Shown one piece after another: positions 1 through 12,200 of a stretch of 64,000 bases of DNA. The DNA comes from Ooceraea biroi. Lineage: Eukaryota > Arthropoda > Insecta > Hymenoptera > Formicidae. Within the stretch, counting starts at the first letter, position 1; every line of letters starts with the position of its first letter. The notes below the pieces were generated by a model. It was not told the origin of the DNA, did not search any database, and was given only the letters and a program-made list of their open reading frames with translations. The stretch covers positions 12,817,838 to 12,881,837 of the forward strand of contig NC_039516.1 in NCBI RefSeq assembly GCF_003672135.1. The letters are read 5' to 3'. Made by a program: the position numbers and the translations under genes.

Positions 1-191
1 AATATCAAGAAATGTTGAATTATAATTTCAAAAATATTACAAAATTACAAACTTTAACAAATTCAATTCGAACAATTCAAGTAAAAGGCTTGTTAATTTT
101 ATTTTCTACTTAAAAAAAGTACATAGAAAATATCTTTTTTTTAATAAAGAGATCTAGCCCTTGTGTACGCACAAAATTGTAAAATCTACAG

Positions 192-848
192 CTGCAAAAA
201 GACCGAAGAGGTCGTCGGAAGGTCTGATGACGTGGAAAGCGATCGAGACCAAGATGCCGTGGAGTCTGATGTTCCTGCTGGGCGGTGGATTCGCTATCTC
301 GAGGGGTAGCGTCGCGTCTTGCATGGCGAGAAGGGTCGGCGAAGCTTTGGTACCGCTTCGCTATTTACCACCCCTTTTAATACTGGCCGTAGTGTGCTTC
401 TTCTGCGGCACCATAACAGAGTTTACGTCAAATGTGGGCATCGCAAATATCACTCTACCGGTGATAGCTCAGATGGTGAGCCCGCTTTCGTACTTATGTG
501 CTCAAAGAGGGAAAGAAAAAAAGATAATGTAGATCTGATTTTTATTATTCCGTCCGCCAGTGCGTCGCGATGGAGATACACCCGTTGTACCTGATGGTAC
601 CAGCCGCGTTGATGTGCTCGTTCTCGTTTCGTCTACCGGTTGGAACGCCGCCGAACGCGATCATAACTATCGCAGGACACATCCCGACCAAGGGGTTGAT
701 CACCGGGGGCTGCATGCCCTCGATCTACAGTCTGATAATGCAGGTCATTTTCTTCCCAACGTGGGGCGTCTTCGTATGGGGGATCAGAGAATTTCCCGAC
801 TGGGCGAAACACGTCGAGGCAACGAACGACACGGATGCACGTTGCTGA
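192..848 (+). CDS. SLC13 family (Indy-like) sodium/dicarboxylate or citrate transporter, 3' end only
   Basis: Two C-terminal exons of a solute carrier 13 protein: 192-475 (acceptor CTACAG before it, donor GTGAGC after) and 561-848 (acceptor CGCCAG, stop TGA). The encoded part carries the family's LGGGFAIS segment, the helix with EFTSNVGIAN (the second SNT-type substrate/sodium motif, here SNV) and the LPVGTPPN loop, then the last membrane helices and a short hydrophilic tail. The family moves di- and tricarboxylates with sodium, or without it in insect Indy, across plasma membranes. Its exon borders match those of the complete SLC13 gene at 46-49 kb, so the two are paralogues. The reading frame is open and the splice sites intact, so it looks functional rather than a pseudogene. 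The 5' exons lie left of the window. Confidence 0.85.
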
Positions 849-1672
849 GCGGAAGAGATCGTATCCGCGAAAATTGCGAGATTGTTACAGAGAAGAATTG
901 GATATTAATAAGTTGAGCCGTTTGCCTTCCCTCGCGTTATTTTGTGTGTTACGTCATGATGTGTAGTAGTCTCTTATCACTAAAGCGCATTTCATGTGTA
1001 AAATAAAAAATAAATATATCGAATATTATGCGTATTCCGTACGTTATTTTTCAAAAATTGAGTAATACTGAACATCAATGTACGATACTTACAAATGATA
1101 TGTATAGTTATAATAAAGCATAAGTTATTAAGTGAGCAATATCTTACAGAATTAATTGCTCGACATAAAACTGAACAGAAAAATAAAAATAATATAAAGC
1201 AAATTTGAATATTCACATTTGGATGTATAAATTATTAAATAATTATTTTTTAAAATAAGATCGTAACAAAATACTTACGAAAATTTCTGCTTTTAATATT
1301 TTACATCTATATCTACACATGTATATTTGTACATTGTGTTTGCAGCGTCGACAGAAACGCTTGAATCAATATCTGTTTAGAGATATGTTTCAGTTTTAGT
1401 CACTATCACTGCAGAGATTTAACGTAAAAAAATAACAGTGCCTGTCGCGGTATTCGTATCCTCACAGAGGACAAACCAAGAATACCCTCGAGCAAGTTAA
1501 CATATATCTCGTTTTCTAATAGCACATATAGTTTCTAGCAGATATCTTTTATAGTGAATATAGTAGTCCTTTTTATAGCGTTCGTGCGTTCTAAGAGACT
1601 TTTATGACTTTGAATTAGATTTCTCACGCCATTTCGACGTTTCTGTGCAATCGCTTCGTCACATCAGCTTCG
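849..1672. other. Intergenic, AT-rich, between SLC13 3' end and PAGR1 3' end
   Basis: The first 150 bases are the likely 3' UTR of the SLC13 gene. The rest is AT-rich and holds no open frame I can support. The two flanking genes converge here. Confidence 0.6.
1002..1007 (+). terminator. Candidate poly(A) signal for the SLC13 3' end
   Basis: AATAAA about 150 bases after the SLC13 stop codon, followed by a second overlapping copy. The position suits a short 3' UTR. No cleavage site can be proven from sequence alone. Confidence 0.4.
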
Positions 1673-2389
1673 TTAAGTGGAAGGATGCGGCTTCAAACCG
1701 GGAGATTCGCTCTTCTTCGGACTGGAGTTGATCTCCTGTTGCTCCAGCCTACGGTGTCTCAGCATCGTCGACAATACACCGTTGAAACTGGCAGTCTTTT
1801 TCTTGGCGCTACCCTTCGGCGTGCTCTCACCGACTCTCCGCACTGGCAGCCGTGGTGATGACATCTCGTCCATAAAGTCAAAGTCAGATTTTTCCTCGGT
1901 CCTGTAAAAGGATTATCATTAGCAACACATAAAATTTAATAAGAGATTAATCAAGAATCGCCCTGAGAGCTCACTTGTACTCTTGCGAGCCAAGCTCTTG
2001 CTGTCGATTGTTTGAGGGAATGGGAGATGGCCCTCGTCTACCAGGACACTTCCACTCGAGCTCTAGAACACGATTGTTCGTCTCCAAACCTTCAATTAAT
2101 GACAGTATATCCTCGGCCTTCATGTTCCATTCGTGCTGTGCAAACAAGGGAAGGTACAAGTGTCAGTTGAAAGTCCATGCGAAGCTCAAAGTACAAGTTT
2201 GAATTTAGGAAGCAGAATTAATAAAATATGCATGACAAAATACACAAAAAATCACATTTTATTTCACAAAATTTTCACAAAATCTAGATGAATAAATATT
2301 GACACAGAAGCGTTTGTCACCTTTGCGTCCACTTCATACTTCTCGTCATCGGAGCACTCCACTGACCACTCTTCTTCATTGTGTTCCAT
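1673..2389 (-). CDS. PAGR1: PAXIP1-associated glutamate-rich protein 1 homologue (PAGR1/PA1)
   Basis: Three exons on the minus strand: 2389-2321, 2135-1975 and 1901-1673, phases 0 then 2, giving 152 residues. The N-terminus is acidic (MEHNEEEWSVECSDDEKYE). The middle carries the family core, EDILSLIEGLETNNRVLELEW followed by KCPGRRGPSP, and the third exon has FDFMDEM and a basic, Lys/Ser-rich tail. In animals PA1 binds PTIP and belongs to the MLL3/MLL4 (Trr in flies) histone H3K4 methyltransferase complex and acts in the nucleus. The start is the first ATG, in an acidic context just inside the first exon. The recognition rests on the CPGRR-P-S-P core and the FDFMDE segment; no competing family comes to mind. 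Confidence 0.85.
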
Positions 2390-5300
2390 TTTTCATTAAA
2401 CAGTCAAAAAAGTTAGCTTAGATTGCTCAAGAACACCATCGAGACACTCCCATTGACAAATGACACGAAGTTACGTCTCGTTCGAACGCGATCAGTTGGC
2501 TTCCAACTTACACACGAATTTCTCTTGAAAGTCTACATGCTTTCCGCGTGTCGAGGGCGATTGTCCCTCCGACAATGACTTTACGATTATTACGCGCGTT
2601 ACGGTCGCGACGAACGCGAAAAATCATTGACAGCTCTTTAAACTTAGGTTAAGCCAAGTTAAATCCTCGCGTCCTTGTAGCATCACGGCGTGAAGTAAGA
2701 AAATTGCTTAGTAACGCCATCGAAACTTTTAAATTCCGTCTGACTTATCGTTCACTCGTGCTACCGCGAGGTACATTTATGTCTGACTTGCCGTCGACTT
2801 GTACTACTACCTCAACTCGGCGAGAGAGACAGTGGCGGCTCGTAGCGGAATGCATCGGAACTAAGTTTCGAAATAGGAATCTGGCGTTATCTACCAGAAT
2901 TCGTGAGAGCTCAAAGTTTGCGCCTGTACTCTTGCAATCCGTTTAGCAAATTGACAATTATAGAATAATAATGATTGTGAAGTGAACGTATAACTGCAGG
3001 CGCTCAAATTTTTATGTATAATGTTTATCAGATTTAATGTGGAAAAAATCATAGGCTTTCACTGCTTTTAGTTGGAAAATGAATGCAAAACATAAAATTA
3101 TATTGTCAATTAGGAGATGAATGTAAAATAAAAATTATAATAGACGTAAGTATAATAAATAATTATAATTATTAGTAAAATTAATACATTAAATCGAATA
3201 TTCGAGGAAAGAACTTTTTAAATAACAATTCTCTTTCAATTTTCTTTGAAATATTACTTATAAAGCCACATGACGTTCAATATATCACGGACATTATTCA
3301 CTCGCTTTCACCAGCAATAATAAACAGAGCAATTTTCTACGATCAAATTGATCTCTGGTGTACCCAACGTACGTACGTTTTCTTATCGCGGCATAAACAA
3401 TCCTGCGTGCGAATAATGAAATTACAAATGCAGTATTTTGCACTTAAAAATTACTTTAAAAGTAACCTCTAATGCATTTTGTTTTCTATATAAATAAATA
3501 AGATATAATATTAAGAATTAGAAATTGTAATAATCAATTATTTCCTTTAATATTCCTTCTATATTTTAAATTTGTCATTCTTTAATTTTGTTTTGTGTAA
3601 TCTTGAAAATAAAAGATTTGAGACAAATACATCAAATTACCAAAATTCATTCCACAATAATAGACTATTTTTCATTATCATTCTTTACTCGAACTATTCA
3701 AATTTTATAATTATCTTAAAACATTCCGATGTATCAATTTTTAGTTAAATTATCTATAACAATATCGAATGATCAAATTATATTACAGATTTATAAATGC
3801 GATAGTTTAAATATTTTATATGAGGAAATACAACTCATGCCAGATCGTTATTTACTTGGTGCTGAAGAGAAAAAAACTCTTTCATATCTAACACCTCTGC
3901 ATAATTGTGGACATTTATCACAGTGCTCGATCTGGAGTGAGGAAAGTATAAGAATGATCGAAATTACGATCATGTTTGCACAAGGGTCTCCTTTCCACGA
4001 ATAACTCTTCTTGTGCTAACACGACATCGGAACTTCGACTTTAATTTCGACAAGTATTCTTCAAACTATCATTGGATAGGTGCGACGTTAAAGTGGGAGA
4101 AAATAAAAAATTGTATTTCTATTATATTAGGAGAATCAAAAAGTATAAAGAGGACCACAAATGACAATGTTAGAAGCATATTTAAAAAACTTAATTTTCC
4201 TCTAGCTAAAACTTTCTGAAAGAAAGTTTCAAAAACTTTTCTGAGTACGTCCGTCACATGATGTATGATATATCGTTTGCGTGAACATTAAATTGACAAT
4301 AACAGTCATCATCAAGAGCTCTCAATTGCCATTCTCGTCTAATACATGCCTAATAATGCGTTGCACACTGGAGGTAGCATAACTACGGAAATTGCTATTG
4401 ATTTCGTCGCACAACATGAGGGAGAGCTTCCAGGATTCCACGTGTCGAAGAGTTTCCTCCTTCTGTCTTTGATGAGGACTTTGCACGGACGAAACCAGGA
4501 TCTGCCCGAGACCGACTTTCCCTCTCAAGCCATCCCGAGGAAGAGCGTCCCCTCGTACGCGCGACGCTGAGGAAGTCCATTGCATCGTTCAGGCGAGCAA
4601 GTGTGTGTTTTCAAGGGATAAGCATCACGCCGAGAGCGTCCGATCGTCAACAACAATTATCCATCGTCGATCTGACGAGTATGAATGGACAGGTGCGAGC
4701 GTACAGAAAAAAATTGCACACGCATCCGCGCCGCGACCGCAGTCCGCAGTCCGCTAGCGCTCTTCGATCCGTCCCGACGTGCGATGTGAATTCGTGACGG
4801 TGCAATCTCGACGATGCAATCAGTGATGATGCTCGCGAGGTCCGTTTCGTGCGCGAAGAAATGAAGAAGTGACACTTCCACAACGGATTCCCTCGTGATT
4901 GCTCCTCGCCAAGTATGAACAAGTGGGATTTGTATCTTCGAACGGGAATCACTCTTCTTCTTCCTGTTCTCACTTTTCCGCGTCATCTTATGTTCCGTTT
5001 TAATGCTGGAACGTTGTGAAGATTCAGGAAGTTGTAAATTTCTCTGTTGTGTGATGTCATACAGGAGTCTAATGCAGTTCACGAATTATCTTGCGAGAGC
5101 GCCTGCAAACATCCTCGACGAAACCGCCCCGAAGCCTAGAAAAATGCACATGCGATGGAATAATTTCGACAAGCAGCAAGCGACTAACAGGGCAAACAGT
5201 AAGATAAGGCTTACTTAGCTTATTGTAATAATTTTAATCTTTAAGCAGACTCCTGCTTTGATATTTTCTTTTTGCAAATTTAATTTCTGGTTTAAGTTTA

Positions 5301-5684
5301 AGTGATTTCTTTTTTAACTTGAGAGAAATAACATAAAGAAGATATATTCAGAAATATATATATTAAAAAACACACTTTTACCTTGAAATAATAAATAAAT
5401 TAAATAATCTCAGATTTTGTAAAATAAATAATAAATATAAAGATTAAAATGATTATTATCAAGAGTATAATCAAATAAGTGCAATTGGAAATTAGCAGAA
5501 ATGAAACTTAGTGTCATGATTTGCAGAATTTTGACAATTATGCTGCGTAAAAAAACTCGTTATAATATTCTGAATTCGCTCTTGGCCGTTTGCCGTACTC
5601 GGCGTAGAGCGATTCCAATCGATAACGGAATAACGCGTAATCTAAATATGTGTAGACAAGTCCTCAAAGGTAGACGAATATGAC
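2390..5684. other. Intergenic region upstream of PAGR1 and of the gustatory receptor
   Basis: 2390-2700 is the probable PAGR1 promoter, with moderate GC. From 2950 to 4300 the sequence is strongly AT-rich with no supportable gene. 4320-5200 is more GC-rich and has short open frames of 60-140 codons on both strands, none with a recognisable domain. It could hold a 5' untranslated exon or a decayed gene. Confidence 0.5.
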
Positions 5685-8073
5685 ATGAATTACGATGGTG
5701 CGAGTAACAAGTCGGTAAACAGCGATCTATACCAAGCGGTGTTCCCGATCTATCACCTCAGCAAACTGTCCGGTGTATTTCCAACGAGATTTGTCAAACT
5801 GGCATGTGGCAGATATCAAGGTCGATTGAGTGGTATCGACAGCGTTTACAGGTGACGATGAATAATAATAAAATTTTTCTTCATTTATGATAGGGATCAA
5901 GTGGAATTAATCTTTTTCAGAGATATTTTGTTTGTAATTTTACATATTTTCGAATTTGAGCAAATTCTAGCAAAATAATATCATTACTACATTAATATAT
6001 TTTTTTCAAATTTCAAATGAAAGAAAACTAAACATTTCTCTTCGAATACTCAGAAATCAAATATTAGATGAAAAATGTATATAATGTTGGAAAAAAAATA
6101 GGTAAAAATAATTCTTACAAGTCTGCGAGCCAATTTATACAATGTGCAGCCTATTCCTGTTGATGTGTCTGATTATCGCCGGGATCTGGGGCTTCTGGCA
6201 CGATCTGAGGGACGGATGGGAGCACAGCACCAGATTAAAGTCGCAGAACACGGTGATCGTCACCAGCAGTGATGTGGCGGGTGTGATGAGCCTCACCGCC
6301 GCTGCCATCGTCGGCTCAATCCTGCGCTGGAAGCAAGTGCAAACTATTATCGAGAAGCTGGTCGAGGTAAGTCATCATTTACCAACTGCATTGTAATTTT
6401 GCAATGAATTAAAAATTCGTATTTACTTCAATCGAATCTGGAAGTGCGATGAGAAGCTGGGAATCACCTCACTGGAAGACTGGAGGAAGACTCGTAGGCA
6501 CACGATTCTTTTGACGCTGAGTAGCGTCTTCTACTCCATCACCATCTCCTCCCTGGACATTTACACGTGGCATTACGAAGTGAGGCTGAGCAAGAATCTG
6601 AACGATAAAGGCCCGATTAATTACCTGCCGCTGTATTTTATGTACATAGTCATCATGATGATGGAAGTCCAGTACGCCATCGCCGTGTACAATGTCAGCC
6701 AGAGATTCCTCAGGCTCAACACGAGCCTCGAGAACATCCTGAAGAGCGGCAGGATCACGGATCAGTTCAGGAAGGATCTTGGATTAGGTAGGTGCGGGCT
6801 CACGATAATAATGACAATCATCAACTGTTCTTTTGAATCCTAAAATTCACAAATCATTGATGATGTTAAAATGATTCTTCAGCTAACTATCTTCGAGATC
6901 AGGGGCAGCTCGTTGCATACATCCGACACACAGAATTGGGAAATGCTCGAATCCGGAAGTCGAAGGTCTTGGACTCCTCCGCTGCGAATGGTATGATTCA
7001 TGATTGGTATATATCTTTCATTTCTTGCACTCGCTCATCATACTTGCAGAGCATCTGATAAAAATGCGTTCGAAAAGTTCGCTGAAGGCACATGAAAACA
7101 GTTTTAAAAAATCCAATAATTATACGCTATTTTAATGTAATGAATGGTTGATTGTGATTAAAGTTACTATCAATCCTCTTCTCCAGATGGCAAAAGCTTC
7201 ACGGACAATATATCCCAATTGGTGACGGTGCACGCGCTGCTGTGCGATGCGGTAGCGCTCATAAATACCGCTTACGGCGTCGTTACCCTCGTAATTACCA
7301 TCACCTGCCTGATACATCTGATCATTACGCCGTATTTTCTGATAATGGAAGCCGATGGAAGGCGTGAGCCGCTGTTCCTTGCGGTACAAGGTCTGTGGTG
7401 CATCTTTCACGTTTGGCGGTTGCTAATGATCGTGCAGCCCACGTATTCTGCTACGGCCCAGGTAACGGAAACTAATTTAGATAAATAAATGAACTATCGA
7501 CAATTATCATTTACGATTTATGAGCTAAGAAAACGTGACGGAAATTCCAAAAGAAATTATTAAAAATTATTTAAAAAATTATCGAATTGTTATAAGAGTC
7601 CAATAATTTAAACGCATTATTTTTGGAAAAAGCAGAAAGTTTTAAATACTGTACATCACGTTACTATATTAAGGCAAAGAAGACGGCGGTTTTAGTCAGC
7701 CAGTTGCTGTCTGCAAATTACGACAAGGAGGAAGATAGGAAACAGTTGGAAATTTTTTCGTTTCAACTCTTGCACCAGCCGTTGGAGTTCTCAGCGTGCG
7801 GACTCTTCACCCTGGATCGAACCCTCGTGACTTCGGTAAGGGAGAAACCTCGCGGCTTCCCAATTTCCTGATTTCCGAGAGAAACGAATGAATTAACGAA
7901 AAAAAGATAACACGAATTTTTAGATCGCTGGCGCCGTCACGACGTATCTCGTGATACTCTTACAATTTCAGAGAGACGACGACACGAAAGGTAACTTTAA
8001 TAATATCCTGAAGAACGCCACGCAGATACTGAGAAACGCGTCACTCACAACAGGAAAATTAGGCTTAAATTAG
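5685..8073 (+). CDS. Gustatory receptor, Gr43a/Gr28-like
   Basis: Seven exons: 5685-5851, 6150-6366, 6445-6787, 6883-6990, 7187-7461, 7674-7835 and 7924-8073. Phases match at every junction and the chain codes for 473 residues, a normal length for an insect gustatory receptor. It has several hydrophobic membrane spans (for example LFLLMCLIIAGIWGF, YLPLYFMYIVIMMMEVQYAI, VVTLVITITCLIHLIITPYF) and the family's C-terminal signature: HQPLEFSACGLFTLDRTLVTS, then an intron, then IAGAVTTYLVILLQFQ (the TYhhhhhQF motif). Members are ligand-gated cation channels of taste neurons with an intracellular N-terminus. The L-FTLDRTL wording resembles fructose receptor Gr43a and the Gr28 group, but the subfamily needs a tree. 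The first exon starts with a plausible Met; an extra upstream exon cannot be excluded. Confidence 0.88.
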
Positions 8074-8149
8074 AAAAGAAAAACCTGTGCTTTTTCATAG
8101 ATTTTCTTCTTTTCTGTTGATATTTTCGACCTCTCTCTCTCTCTCCTAT

Positions 8150-8155
8150 AATAAA
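8150..8155 (+). terminator. Candidate poly(A) signal of the gustatory receptor
   Basis: AATAAA 77 bases after the TAG stop, just downstream of a CT-rich run. It faces a minus-strand AATAAA at 8185-8190 that could end the MTMR transcript. Confidence 0.35.
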
Positions 8156-8184
8156 ACTTTTTAAAAGTTAATACACGTCTCCGA

Positions 8185-8190
8185 TTTATT
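8185..8190 (-). terminator. Candidate poly(A) signal for the MTMR3/4-like gene
   Basis: TTTATT on the plus strand, that is AATAAA on the minus strand, about 1 kb beyond the MTMR stop codon. It would give that gene a long 3' UTR reaching the 3' end of the gustatory receptor. Weak support: AT-rich DNA offers many such hexamers. Confidence 0.2.
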
Positions 8191-9230
8191 TGTAAAATAT
8201 CCATGATCGAAAGATTCGAGTCGAGACGAATGTCCAACCCTCCAATGTACAAAGATGCTGATTCGCGACATATCAGAGGGCTAAAAACGATAGAAACGAA
8301 TAAAATCAAATAGAGAACACACAAATATTGTAACACGTTCGGTGCGAGAACCAATTCCTTAACTAAGTAAATAACATTTACAAGAAGAAGCTAATACAAT
8401 TGTGAACATCTTTTCTTTACGGATATGTCTAATGCGTGTGTGTGATAATAAGAAAGGATCAGAGTGGGGTAAAATATGGGGGGGGGGGGGGTCCTGGATC
8501 ATCAATCCGATATCGATACCAGACTAGACGCCTGCGATGCGATAATGACATTTAATATCCCAATTTCTCTCGTACATCGGCGGAGATATAAGAAACACGG
8601 CCCTCTCGTTCGTTTCTTTCAAATCGATCGCCATCGTCATCTCGTGATCATCAATTGACAATTAATTAGCGCTTTGCTTCGTAGTGTAGTCGTCTAGAAA
8701 GATTAGACGTCGATCACAGCCTGTCCGAAACTTGCCTCACCGCTCTTACCACCCTGCCCTGTTGTGCTAAGCGCGGAGGTACCTAGAAACGAATCGAACT
8801 CGAAGCATCTCCTCCCTCTACGTTTTTCAGAAGCCGGGAATTTTTGTTTAGCTCGAGTTACTCCTAAAATTATATACAACAACCTCGTATACTGACTCTC
8901 CGTTCACGTACCGCTTTTTTTCACCGTGCCCGCTCTATACACTTGTTCGTACAAATTATTAATCTAGCAATAAATATATTAGCTCGCTCACAGGAGAGCC
9001 TAAAACGCGTTAGTCCGCATGCCGTGTATGGTGTGTGTGTGTATGGGTGTGTGGGGGTGTGTGTGTGTGTGTGTATCCGTTACAAATTATGTATAAATCC
9101 GACGGCGACGGCAGACGCGTGCCGCCGCGGTGCCGGCCGACATTGATCGGCAATTGATCGATCGGCGGATCCGTCGCCATTCCCGGCCGGGCTGCTGCTT
9201 TCCTTCGTTCCCTTCGGCGGACTCGTTCCC
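8191..9230. other. Probable 3' UTR of the MTMR3/4-like gene
   Basis: No supportable coding sequence. It contains a poly-G run near 8479-8490 and GT-rich simple sequence at 9029-9075. Moderate GC and position fit a long 3' UTR for the minus-strand gene. Confidence 0.4.
9029..9075. repeat. (GT)n-rich microsatellite
   Basis: Alternating GT with a few interruptions, in the likely MTMR 3' UTR, about 150 bases from the stop codon. Confidence 0.8.
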
Positions 9231-12200
9231 TCAGTTGGCCGTGGCCGCCGCGACAGACGGCTGCGCCTTCTGATGAACCGCTTGCAGCAGGTTGTCGCAG
9301 CATGTGTCCTTCGTCGTGGTGGGCGGCAGCTTCTTCGGCCTCTGGCACGTCACCGGCACCACGGCCATCTCCGTGGGATTCGTCGTCTCGCTCTCCACTT
9401 TGGCGTTCTGATGACGAGCGTTGCTGCACTGACAGGTGTTCGTGTGATGATGATGCAGCCGCGCGTAGCAGTCGCTGCACACCCTCACGGGATTGTAGAG
9501 CTGTTCGCTAGGCAGGGGGGTGGAGTTCTCGGAGCAGTCGGCGCAGAAAATCTTGCCGCAGCATCTGGAACGCGCGAGATCACGCGTGAGACACACACAC
9601 ATCGTTCTCCCTCATCGTTCATCATTCTCTCCGCTCACTTCCTACCGTTAGCAGCGAAGAATTTAGCGTCTACCGCGTCTTCCGCCGCGCGAAATGCATA
9701 CCTGCAGTGATGCTTACGTCTACCGAGCCAGAACTCCGTGTTGCATCCCATGCACCGAGTCACCGCGTGATCGGGCACCCAGAGGGTGGGCGCGGGACCC
9801 AGCTCTTCCACAGCCTCCCAGGACATGTCCGACGGCAGCGACTCCCCGTGCTCGCCGGCACTTCCCACCGAGTCCGGTAGCGAGCCCTGCGAGTCACCGG
9901 GTGAATTTTTTACCATGTTACATTGCTCGCACACTTGGTATGAGAACGCGGAGTTAGGCTATCACCGAGGTACTCACAATGTCGTCGATACGATCAGTAT
10001 CCGCATTGTGATTGCAAACTTGTTTTATTAGTGCCAGCCTTGTCGTGTGCAGCTCCTTTCTCAGGGCTTCCTCCTTGAGCTGGAAGAACGATCGCTTTAG
10101 TAATTATTAATAGAAATTAAATGGCGAATTGTACTTATGCGCAATTATGGCGAGAATCGTTAGAGAGAATATCAGAGAGCCGAACAATGTCCGCCTTCCA
10201 CTTTAATGCATCGTCGAAGACACTTTCGGGGAATGCCGGGGGGGGCACGAGATAAAAGATTAGTAATTGGCGTTCAAGTACCTTATGCTCTACGATAATT
10301 TGCTGTACTCGCATTTGGACGTCACAACATATGACAGGAAGACCGTCAACATCGTCCAGCCAGTCAGGATTATCTAGCATAACGTCCTGATGGGTTGGAG
10401 AAGCCGGACATATGCTACTGGGAGTTCTTGATATCAATGGGGCGCTAGTATCACTCACGTCACTACCCTCGTTGTGGTTGCGATTACACGATGAGCAAAC
10501 GGCCCGGCCGGTGGTGCCGGTTTCGATCCACGGCGATACGATGTCGCGCGACGGGTTCGTCTGCGGTCTGCGAATTTCATGCCAAGTTCTCACAAATGGA
10601 TCGCACGATGATGACGGATCCATCAATGTGCACAGACTGCCGCAAAGACATAACATAAAAGAGAAATGCGCTCACACTTCCTTCTCCCCGTTCACCGCGG
10701 GCACCACGGAGTCGTTGTTGGGTATCAGGGTGTCGGTAGAACTGTCCACCGACGGATTAGCCGGCGAGTCGCTCGACGTCTGATTCGCAGCGCATCGTTT
10801 CGGCCTGGTTTCCGTCTCCGACAGGCTCTCACTCGCGGCCTCGTTCTTGTTGTCGTCCACGTTCCTCGCGCTCTTTTGATCCGCGTCGTTCTCGAGCGCC
10901 AGGCTGTCAAATTTTCTGCAGAGACAGAGAAGGTGCGTGTAAGATTCACGTTCACGAGCTCGTTCAGTCAGTTGATAGATTTGCCATGCGTGGACCGATC
11001 GTGTACTTTTCTATGGAGATACTCGGATCGCTGCGTCTTCGGTGCAGGTAAGCCGCGTGGTCAGGAGCGTGCATGAGATCGCCGTACGACCTCGTTTTCG
11101 TCATCTGTCCCTGCGGCTCCTCGCTCTCGCCGCCCTCGATGTCGATCATCGCGACTCGTTGCTTGTCGTCCCTCATGCCGAGCGACGACTCCATCGAGCC
11201 TAGATACACTTCGGACCACAAGACAAGATCGCGTACATTGCAACTTGGCCATAATACCTTGAAATAAATAGCAAAGGTGATAAAATCGGAGTAACTTGGA
11301 CCATACGCTTCGACTACAAATGTAAATCTATGTTAAATGGACGATTTGGAGACGTACTTGATTCTTCAACGGCGAGTACAGATGATTTACAAAGGCGGCC
11401 GAATTGAGGAAACGCCAGACGGAATACGTGCGCTCGCGTATTCTCAGTTGTAGCCTCTCCTGCCTGGTGTTGCACAAGAATGTACCGAACAGCTGTGAGT
11501 ACGTATGCTGGGCCAGTTTTACCTGAGACGCGCGATTACATGAGCCACAGGAAGGCGAATAATTTATGACCTAATTAATATTAATATATTGACATATAGT
11601 ACACTTACGAGGTACGCTGGCGACATTTGGAAACTACATTGAAACTGCAGGATAAGCTGATGGACGCAGTCGAGCCACTGGAGGAATACCGGGCAGCGCT
11701 CGTTTGGATCGTCGCAGCCGATCGTCTGGCCACACCGGTCCGCAAACTTGTGTCCGAAGTCTAACCATTCTCTCTCGACCAAAACTTGGAATCCCTAGGC
11801 ACCAGGATAGAGAGCGATAAGCATACGAGAACCTCCCCTCCTCCTTCCTCTCAAAAGCATACCTCCATAGTGCGGTAGTACGGATCAAGTAGTATCTGTG
11901 CCAACGCGACAATCTGAGGCGTTCGATCCCAGCCGTCACTGCAGTGCACCAATACTGGTCGACCGTCCCTCTCGATCGCGGATGCCACGGTGACCGCTGC
12001 TCGCAACAGACCCGACATGTGCTGCAGCCATCGCGTCCCCTCCAGCAAACTTAGCCAACTGCAAAAGAAATTGGAATAATAAATATTTCGAATGACAATA
12101 ATAATTAAAAATTCGGGTAAAAAGATTGGAATCAGTTTCAAATGTAAATTTCATCTCTAATAATCTGAGTACTCACTTCGGTTGATCAGCCTCCGACGCG

